DNA of 61,553 nucleotides from Alphaproteobacteria bacterium (GTDB taxonomy: Bacteria; Pseudomonadota; Alphaproteobacteria; Thalassobaculales; Thalassobaculaceae): positions 1 to 61,553 of the forward strand of contig JAJEAR010000015.1 of the NCBI GenBank assembly GCA_022822665.1, written 5' to 3'. The notes under the pieces were generated by a model, which searched no databases, was not told the DNA's origin, and saw only the letters and a list, made by a program, of their open reading frames with translations. Position 1 is the first letter of the stretch. Every line of letters begins with the position of its first letter. A program made the translations under genes and the position numbers. Below are positions 56,121 through 61,553 of the stretch, one piece after another.

Positions 56121-57272
56121 TCACAGGAACCCGGCCCAGAACAGCCGTTTGCCGCGCATTTCGACCGTGGTCCTGTCGATCTCGTGCAGCGTGCCGTCAG
56201 GTTCGGTGCGGAACATCACGAGCCCGGGTGCGACATCGATCGCGTCTCCGCCCGGGGTCCGCGCGCGCGCCGCCTCGGAATTAGCCGCGATCAGCACGGT
56301 TCCGTCGGGATCGATGGAGAAGGTCCGCGGCAGGTAGCCGCCGGTCGGGGCGCGCGCGAGCGCCTCGAGGTGCCCGGTGTCCGGATCGATCGCAAAGGTC
56401 GCGATCGAGTTCTCCCCGGCTGCCATGACCGGTCCCGCGGGACTGGCGACGGTCCCGTAGCACCGGTTCGACACCGAGAGCCGGCGGCCGTCGGGATGGA
56501 CGTGGAGCGCGGCGATCGCCTGGCGGCCTTCGCCGGCATCCGCGACCGTGCTGATGCGGAACACCGGCTCCGGATCGACCGTGTCGCCGGCGGTCCGGAA
56601 GACCAGGATCTCGTTCTGCCGCTCGAGCCCGAGGAACATCCAGGGCAGATCGGGGTGAAAGTCGAGGTGCCGCGGCCCGAAACCGTACCCGCCGCCGGGC
56701 GCGATGCGGCCCCGGGGCGTGAGCCGGCCGTCGTCGTAGCCGAACACCTGCAGGACGCCGGGCTGTTCGGGGTTCCCGTCGCGCGCATCGTGCCCGCGGC
56801 ACGGAAACAGCACCGCCCCGCCGGAGGGAGTGACGAGGACCTGATGGCCGAAGGTGCCCCAGGCAATGTCTTCGGGCTGCGCCACCTCCTCGCCGATGCG
56901 CCCGTCGGACGTCAGTCGGTGCACGGTGATCCCGCTCGGATCGTTGTACGCAACCAGCAGGTGCCGGGCGTCCCGGTCGAGGGAGAGATGGAGCGGACGC
57001 GCGGCAAGCCGGACCGGTTCGGTCCCGAAGGTGGGGCCGTCAAGCCCCAGGTGGCAGACCGCGAGCGCATGGTCGCTGCCACGCTCGCCCGGCCCGCCGT
57101 TGCTGATCGCGAGGTAGGCAAGCGTACGGGTCGGGTGAGGCCACGCGTACTGGATGTCGAACCCTGCCCGCGCCGACCCGGTCGCCCGCAGCGTGCCGCC
57201 TTCGACCGAGTAGCGGATGAACTCGTCCCCGTGGGCGGCAAGGAAGCCGACCGACTGTCTTCGCATTCCCAT
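56121..57272 (-). CDS. lactonase, beta-propeller (6-phosphogluconolactonase-like)
   Basis: A 383-residue seven-bladed propeller protein. Repeats are seen as ARHLLVAYNDPSGITVHRL, GFGPRHLDFHPDLPWMFLGLERQNEILVFR and GRRLSVSNRCYGTVA. The lactonase landmarks GPRHLxFHP and RTFSIDPDGTVLIAANSEA are present. It would open a sugar or other lactone. ATG 57272, with AGAGGTG in front. The gap to the Rieske gene is 240 bases. In the catabolic cluster, it may follow the oxygenation step. Confidence 0.88.
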   Translation of the reverse strand: MGMRRQSVGFLAAHGDEFIRYSVEGGTLRATGSARAGFDIQYAWPHPTRTLAYLAISNGGPGERGSDHALAVCHLGLDGPTFGTEPVRLAARPLHLSLDRDARHLLVAYNDPSGITVHRLTSDGRIGEEVAQPEDIAWGTFGHQVLVTPSGGAVLFPCRGHDARDGNPEQPGVLQVFGYDDGRLTPRGRIAPGGGYGFGPRHLDFHPDLPWMFLGLERQNEILVFRTAGDTVDPEPVFRISTVADAGEGRQAIAALHVHPDGRRLSVSNRCYGTVASPAGPVMAAGENSIATFAIDPDTGHLEALARAPTGGYLPRTFSIDPDGTVLIAANSEAARARTPGGDAIDVAPGLVMFRTEPDGTLHEIDRTTVEMRGKRLFWAGFL

Positions 57273-57512
57273 CCTGCACCTCTTCCCGGCACGGCCCGAT
57301 GGCCGGTGCTCCGGTTGACTGGCCTTGTCGAACGAAGGCGACAAAACTCCGCCCCTTGTCAAGCGAACAGGTCCCGTGCGGGCCCGGAGGCCCGACTTGC
57401 AGCTCCGCGTGTGCCGGCCGACGATCCCCGGGAACGGCATCGCCGGGGTGCGCGCAACCAGGCTGCGTCCAGTTGCCCGACGCGGCAGGTATCGGCGCCG
57501 GTCGCGCCGCGT

Positions 57513-57821
57513 TCAGATCCTGATGAAGATCCGGCCGCCCTCGACCCTCACGGGATAGGTCTTCAGGTCGACACAGACCGGCGGGCCGAGAGCCCTGCCC
57601 GTGGCAATGTCGAACCGGCCCTGGTGAAGCGGGCATTCGACGACACCACCGATGACGAGTCCGTCCTCGAGGTGCTGCTCCTCGTGGGTGCAGAGCCCGT
57701 CGAGCGCGAAGAACCCCCGCTGCGTGTTGCAGATCACGAAGGTCCGGCCGTCATGATCCCATCGGAGCAGATCGTCTTCGTCAATGTCGTCGGTTCCGCC
57801 GACCTCGATCCAGTCGTTCAT
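57513..57821 (-). CDS. Rieske-type ferredoxin
   Basis: A 102-residue [2Fe-2S] Rieske protein, electron donor to an oxygenase. The cluster ligands are Cys44/His46 (CTH) and Cys63/His66 (CPLHQGRF). TGRALGPPVCVDLKTYPVRVEGG at the end is standard. It follows the M24 gene by 15 bases. There is no Rieske oxygenase alpha subunit in view; the di-iron desaturase upstream might be the redox partner, which is inference. Confidence 0.93.
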   Translation of the reverse strand: MNDWIEVGGTDDIDEDDLLRWDHDGRTFVICNTQRGFFALDGLCTHEEQHLEDGLVIGGVVECPLHQGRFDIATGRALGPPVCVDLKTYPVRVEGGRIFIRI

Positions 57822-57836
57822 GTGCAGGGTTCCGGT

Positions 57837-59153
57837 TCAGATGGTGCGGGAGAGGAGCGACTCCTCGTAGGGGTAGCGGGACAGCACGACCGGTCCCTTC
57901 CCGGTGACCAGGACCTGGTCCTCGAGCTTGACACCCTCGCTGCCGCCGACCTCGCCGACGTAGCTTTCGACGCAAATCACCATTCCGGCCTCGAACTCGC
58001 CGTCGTAGTGGTCGTCATGGTCCGTCGAATGGAGGATCACCGGCCACTCATCGGCCATTCCCAGCCCGTGGGCCGCACAGGGGTAGGGCTGGTCTCCAAA
58101 ACCGGGCTCCTGGAGATAGCGCCGGGCGATGAAGTCACGGAAGGAACGCCCGGGCCGCAACAGGTCCGTGTTGTGCATGACCTCGTTCCAGGCGCGGGCA
58201 TACAGCGACTTCTGGTAGCCGCTTGGCGAACCCGGGCCACAGTGGAATGCCCGGCTGACATCTGCGCCGTAGCTGAAGGGGCCGACGAGACCGCAATCGA
58301 ACACGACCAGGTCGCCCGCCCGGATCGTCCGGCTCGACGCTTCCTGTTGCCACGGATTGGTCCGCTCGCCCGAGGCCAGGAGGCGGTAATCCAGCCACTC
58401 GCCTCCCTTCTCGATCAGGGCCTGCCACATCAGGGCCCAGAGTTCCTGCTCGGAGATCCCGTTCCGCAGGGCCTGTCGCATGCGCGTCATGCCGTCCTCG
58501 GCCGTCGCCAGCGCCAGGTTCATGGCCAGGACTTCTTCCGGACTCTTGATCTTGCGCGCCTGTGCCAGGGCCGGCGCGGCGTCAACGACTGCGCATCCCT
58601 CCTCGACCAGTGCCTGTTCGGCATGAAAGCCCGCGCGATCAATGCCGATGCGTGCTCCCCGGCCGCAGTGTGTCCGGACCAGGTCGCCGATCTGGGCAGC
58701 CCACCGGCGCGCCATTTCCTGCTGACGGTAGCCGCAGAACATGTAGGACAGGGGCACGGGGTCATCACGCACGACGTCGATGGTCTCCAGCTGTAGGCCG
58801 GTCTCGCGCCCCGGCTGGCTGTCGAAGAATGTCACGGGCCCGTCGCCCGGCAGGAACAGGTAACCTGCCTGGATGTGCATCTGGAATAACGTGCAGTTGC
58901 GCACGCCGGTGGCGTAGCGGATCGACAGCGGCTCGGTCAGGACAAGACCGTCGAGCCCGTGCGCCGTGATCTGCTCGCGAAGGCGACCCTGGCGCCAGGC
59001 GCGCATGCGCGGCACGTCGATCATGCCCTCGGTGTCCGTGGCCTGGACGGGCGGCGTGATCCGCGCCGCCTGCTCCAGCGTCAGGGCCCGGGGCCGGGCC
59101 GCGAAGGCCCTGGCGTAGTCGGCCGCGTCGTTCACCGATGCACCGGCTGCCAC
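57837..59153 (-). CDS. M24-family metallohydrolase, DddP-like
   Basis: A 438-residue creatinase/prolidase-fold protein. The five M24 metal ligands are present: Asp286 (VVFDCG), Asp298 (YGADVSRA), His362 (AAHGLGM), Glu396 (CVESYVG) and Glu411 (KLEDQV). Segments KGGEWLDYRLLASGERTNPW and DQPYPCAAHGLGMADEW are closer to the DMSP lyase DddP than to ordinary Xaa-Pro peptidases, and the DddP-type Tyr357 and Asp368 are kept. A sixth ligand of DddP (second Asp of its FDxD) is Gly288 here. GTG 59153. It could be a DddP-like lyase or a peptidase; I favour a DddP-related enzyme of unknown substrate. Confidence 0.82.
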   Translation of the reverse strand: MAAGASVNDAADYARAFAARPRALTLEQAARITPPVQATDTEGMIDVPRMRAWRQGRLREQITAHGLDGLVLTEPLSIRYATGVRNCTLFQMHIQAGYLFLPGDGPVTFFDSQPGRETGLQLETIDVVRDDPVPLSYMFCGYRQQEMARRWAAQIGDLVRTHCGRGARIGIDRAGFHAEQALVEEGCAVVDAAPALAQARKIKSPEEVLAMNLALATAEDGMTRMRQALRNGISEQELWALMWQALIEKGGEWLDYRLLASGERTNPWQQEASSRTIRAGDLVVFDCGLVGPFSYGADVSRAFHCGPGSPSGYQKSLYARAWNEVMHNTDLLRPGRSFRDFIARRYLQEPGFGDQPYPCAAHGLGMADEWPVILHSTDHDDHYDGEFEAGMVICVESYVGEVGGSEGVKLEDQVLVTGKGPVVLSRYPYEESLLSRTI

Positions 59154-59740
59154 GGGTGGAGACGTCCGGGCAACGGCTCACGCTCTCCCGTGGCCCGGGG
59201 GCGGCGCGGCGGGTTCCCGACGTCACCACAGATGTCCTGCATGAACGGCAGAATGATGTTGCCACCAGAGCCGGCACCGATCGAGCGGGTCACGAGGCCG
59301 CTCCGCCCGCTGATGTCCCCAAGGGCTTGAGCTTCGACCCACTCGAACTCGACGCTGAAAGTTCCCGCGTCCCCGAGCGGACCAACGACCGCCCGCGGAT
59401 GCATCGCGTCGGCGCCGGCCTTCCCCGCGATCCGCAGCACGCCGATGCGTGTCGGCGACCGGCGAGGCGGGCCGGGATCGTCCCGGACACACGGACCTTC
59501 GGCGGCCAATCGCCCGACGGCGCGCCGGCCGGGGGTCGTCCAGGCCGCGTCGGCTCCCCGTTCCGCGCGCCGGATCGCCGTTCCGGGAACCTCGTCCCCG
59601 GTCACGTGTTGCGCCATGGCGCGGCCGCCGGTGGCAGGGGTGGCGGGCGCGGCCGCACGGACCTCGAAGCTGGCGGGGCCCGTGACGGTGATCGGGCCGA
59701 TGCTCGCGATCCTGTCGTCGGTCTCGAAGGCCTGCGTCAT
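59132..59740 (-). CDS. hypothetical protein in the DddP-like operon
   Basis: From ATG 59740, a 202-residue product with codon usage fitting real coding. It starts MTQAFETDDRIASIGPITV, passes through an Arg/Ala-rich middle, and ends in FSVEFEWVEAQALGD and GSGGNIILPFMQDICGDVG. I recognise no family. The stop overlaps the M24 start by 22 bases and the start is 89 bases after the desaturase stop, so it is likely on the same transcript. It may be an unusual or a decayed gene. Confidence 0.4.
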   Translation of the reverse strand: MTQAFETDDRIASIGPITVTGPASFEVRAAAPATPATGGRAMAQHVTGDEVPGTAIRRAERGADAAWTTPGRRAVGRLAAEGPCVRDDPGPPRRSPTRIGVLRIAGKAGADAMHPRAVVGPLGDAGTFSVEFEWVEAQALGDISGRSGLVTRSIGAGSGGNIILPFMQDICGDVGNPPRRPRATGEREPLPGRLHPWQPVHR

Positions 59741-59829
59741 CGTGATGCCGGCCGCCGTGCCGGATCGCGGGGCGCCCTTCGCCAGGTTCAGTGTGGCCGG
59801 TCGACCACCGCGGGCATGAGCCCGGCGCA

Positions 59830-60897
59830 TCACATGGACCTCTGCGCGATGGGCGCCGCTGCTCCGCCCGCGCTGACCATGTGTGGCGCCTGGCGGATGG
59901 ACGACGCCCTTGTCTGCAGGCCCAGGCTGCGACGCACGACGACCGAGAGCACCTCCGCGTTGGTGCGGAAGAACCCGGGATCCGGCGCCGGCAATTGCGC
60001 CGCCAGGGCTTCCTGGAGCGCCGGCAGGGCAAAGAACGGAACCTGCGGGAACAGGTGGTGCTCCACGTGGTTGTTCATGTTCATGTACAAGAAGCGGCCC
60101 GGCCATGCGGTGCGGAACGATCGCGTACTTTCCAGGATCGACGCCCTGTTTTCGGCCATTTCGACATGCTGGATCAGCGTGAACAGGAGCATCACCGGCG
60201 CGCCGATCAGCCGCGGCAGCACCAGGAACCACAACGGCCACAGGAAACCGGTCGCGAGCAAGACGCCGAGGATCGCGTAGAGCGCCAGGAAGATCCGCGC
60301 ATTCCGCGTCATCCTGGCCCGTTCGCCTTCCGGCACGACCGTGGTCATCATGCGCGAGTAGCGCCGGAACACGAGGCGAAGCAGCACGGCCACGTGAAAT
60401 CGCAGCAGTGCGAGGCCGCTGACCTCCGCCAGCCAGCCGCCAAGCGATACCGGCGTGTCGAACGGCATCTGGCCGTCCCTGCCGACATGCCAGGTGTGGG
60501 TGTGGTGGCTGGTGTGGGTGTAGCGCCGGTGCAACGGCTCTTCCATGTAGATCAGCGATGTCATCCAGAACACGAACTCGTTCAGCCGACGGCTGCGAAA
60601 GGCGGTCCCGTGCGCCGTCTCGTGGCTGACGGCATAGGCGGGCACGGCCAGCAGGACTCCGTGCACGAACAGGGCCGGTACCAGCCAGGGGCTGCCCAGG
60701 GAGAGCGCCACCAGCGATCCCGTCACACCGAGGCCCGCGATCCAGCCGCCCAGGTACACGAGGCCCGGACGGTCGGACCGGCGCGCGAGGGACTTCAGCA
60801 GCTTCCTGTCCAGGGTCACCCCGCTTGATGCCGCGTTGGTCGGTTGGTCGGAGACCGGTTTGCGCTGGGACTTATATCGGATAGTTGACAGCGTCAC
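59830..60897 (-). CDS. membrane fatty acid desaturase-like enzyme
   Basis: A 355-residue membrane di-iron enzyme. The three histidine boxes are HETAHG (92-97), HTSHH (128-132) and NNHVEHH (275-281), typical of acyl-lipid desaturases/alkane-hydroxylase relatives. Four hydrophobic segments flank them (about 47-90, 105-120, 200-245). It would introduce a double bond or a hydroxyl using oxygen. The GTG start at 60897 lies inside the tnpB stop (GTGA). The first 25 residues may come from the transposon end; GTG 60819 (VTLDRKLLKSL) is an alternative native start. Confidence 0.88.
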   Translation of the reverse strand: MTLSTIRYKSQRKPVSDQPTNAASSGVTLDRKLLKSLARRSDRPGLVYLGGWIAGLGVTGSLVALSLGSPWLVPALFVHGVLLAVPAYAVSHETAHGTAFRSRRLNEFVFWMTSLIYMEEPLHRRYTHTSHHTHTWHVGRDGQMPFDTPVSLGGWLAEVSGLALLRFHVAVLLRLVFRRYSRMMTTVVPEGERARMTRNARIFLALYAILGVLLATGFLWPLWFLVLPRLIGAPVMLLFTLIQHVEMAENRASILESTRSFRTAWPGRFLYMNMNNHVEHHLFPQVPFFALPALQEALAAQLPAPDPGFFRTNAEVLSVVVRRSLGLQTRASSIRQAPHMVSAGGAAAPIAQRSM

Positions 60898-61553
60898 GCT
60901 GCCAGCCTCCGATCCGTTTCACGGGTCACTGGAGTCGGCAGAACCGAACGCTCCTCGCCGTGCAGCAGCGCCAGTCCCCGACGCCGGATGGTGCGGGCCG
61001 CGTTCAGGTCCGCGTGATCCGCGTGGCCGCAGGCCACGCACTCGAATGCCCGGGCACGCCGTGAGCGGGCATCGACATGTCCGCAGGCCGCACAGGTCTG
61101 GCTGGTATGCCGGGGATCGAGCGCGATGACCCGGAGTGCCTTGTACTCCAGCATCCGGCGCAGAGTTCCCCAGCCGGTTGCGAGGATCTCCCGGTTCAGC
61201 CCCGCCTTTGCCTTCACGTTCCGCCCTGGCTCCTCGGCCGTTCCCTTCGCGCTGCGCGTCATGCGCCCCGTCTCCAGATCCTCGACGACGATGGTGCCGG
61301 CCGCGTTCGCAAGCCCGCGGCTGACGTGGTGATGCCAGTTCCGGCACACCGTTGCGATCCGCCGCTCGGTCCTGCGCAGCCGGGCGCGGGTGCGCGCTCG
61401 CCGCTTCGAGCCACGCTTGTGTCGCGCCAGCCGGCGCTGGTGGCGCCGTTTCCGCGCCTCGAGCCGGCGGGTATCCGGCGCCGGCAGCAGGCTTGCCTGC
61501 TGCCCGTCGCTGACGGCGACCTGGCGCGTGTTCATGTCGACGCCGATCGCGCG
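60894..61553 (-). CDS. tnpB: IS200/IS605-type TnpB (RNA-guided endonuclease), 5' partial
   Basis: The C-terminal 219 residues of TnpB; the N terminus lies beyond the window end. It enters at AIGVDMN (RuvC-I Asp), has the Arg-rich LEARKRRHQRRLARHKRGSKR helix, RuvC-II Glu in IVVEDLET, the zinc finger CAACGHVD...CVACGH, and RuvC-III Asp in HADLNAARTI. All catalytic residues seen are intact. TnpB cuts DNA guided by an RNA made from the element's right end, which overlaps the 3' end of tnpB. Here that end runs into the desaturase gene. The partner tnpA is not in view. Confidence 0.92.
   Translation of the reverse strand, partial: RAIGVDMNTRQVAVSDGQQASLLPAPDTRRLEARKRRHQRRLARHKRGSKRRARTRARLRRTERRIATVCRNWHHHVSRGLANAAGTIVVEDLETGRMTRSAKGTAEEPGRNVKAKAGLNREILATGWGTLRRMLEYKALRVIALDPRHTSQTCAACGHVDARSRRARAFECVACGHADHADLNAARTIRRRGLALLHGEERSVLPTPVTRETDRRLAA

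Noticed and set aside
57837..59153. A firm call as DMSP lyase dddP
   Set aside because: One DddP metal ligand is changed and no DMSP-linked genes (transporter, acrylate use) are adjacent; kept as DddP-like.

Overview
The window is 61.5 kb of very GC-rich DNA with dense, high-GC3 coding. It looks like chromosome of an alphaproteobacterium, most likely Rhodospirillales-like. The markers are a GcrA cell-cycle regulator, an HdaA-type DnaA-like ATPase with a clamp-binding N terminus, an EipB/DUF1849 envelope protein, a DinB with an N-terminal zinc ribbon, and the alphaproteobacterial order DUF2066 - AI-2E permease - hdaA - ppk - ppx - rnd. I saw no tRNA, rRNA or CRISPR array.

Layout. 1-1072: two genes broken by single-base frameshifts (an OmpR-type response regulator and an NnrU-like membrane protein). 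1406-9982: the polyphosphate and replication-control block (DUF2066, permease, hdaA, an SDR, ppk, ppx) with convergent rnd. 10140-16656: a lipoprotein, then a minus-strand TRAP transporter operon (dctQ, dctM, quinone oxidoreductase, dctP, ridA), then eipB. 16674-21067: minus-strand dinB, ROK kinase, 2-hydroxyacid dehydrogenase and an asparaginase-like protein. 21323-29065: MFS exporter, gcrA, then pepN followed by four genes that each overlap the previous stop codon (Asp/Glu/hydantoin racemase, a degenerate polysaccharide-deacetylase-like protein, an FAD monooxygenase and a DUF2783 protein).

29062-38380 is an accessory and decaying region. It holds a broken restriction-endonuclease-like gene, an intact VapBC pair, the start of a KAP P-loop NTPase joined to the tail of a UgpC-type ABC ATPase, a frameshifted glycerophosphodiesterase, intact glpD, a second VapBC pair whose toxin carries a nonsense codon, a methyltransferase, a hydrolase and a frameshifted small secreted protein.

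38723-49347: SulP transporter, stand-alone Lrp-type ligand-binding domain, DEAD-box helicase, parC and a complete branched-chain-amino-acid-type ABC operon. 49480-51426: a dead insertion sequence whose transposase carries a DruA-like DUF4338 domain fused to an ISAs1 DDE domain. 51610-54505: DUF1028 protein, amidohydrolase and an AlkA-like glycosylase. 54444-60897: a minus-strand catabolic cluster (OB-fold/zinc ribbon, thiolase, lactonase, Rieske ferredoxin, a DddP-like M24 enzyme, an unknown and a desaturase). 60894 to the end: a partial tnpB whose stop codon overlaps the desaturase start.

The parts most worth a second look are the overlapping five-gene pepN operon, the KAP/UgpC junction, the DddP-like cluster behind tnpB, the palindromic operators of the two toxin-antitoxin loci, and a set of frameshifts that sit in short repeats.
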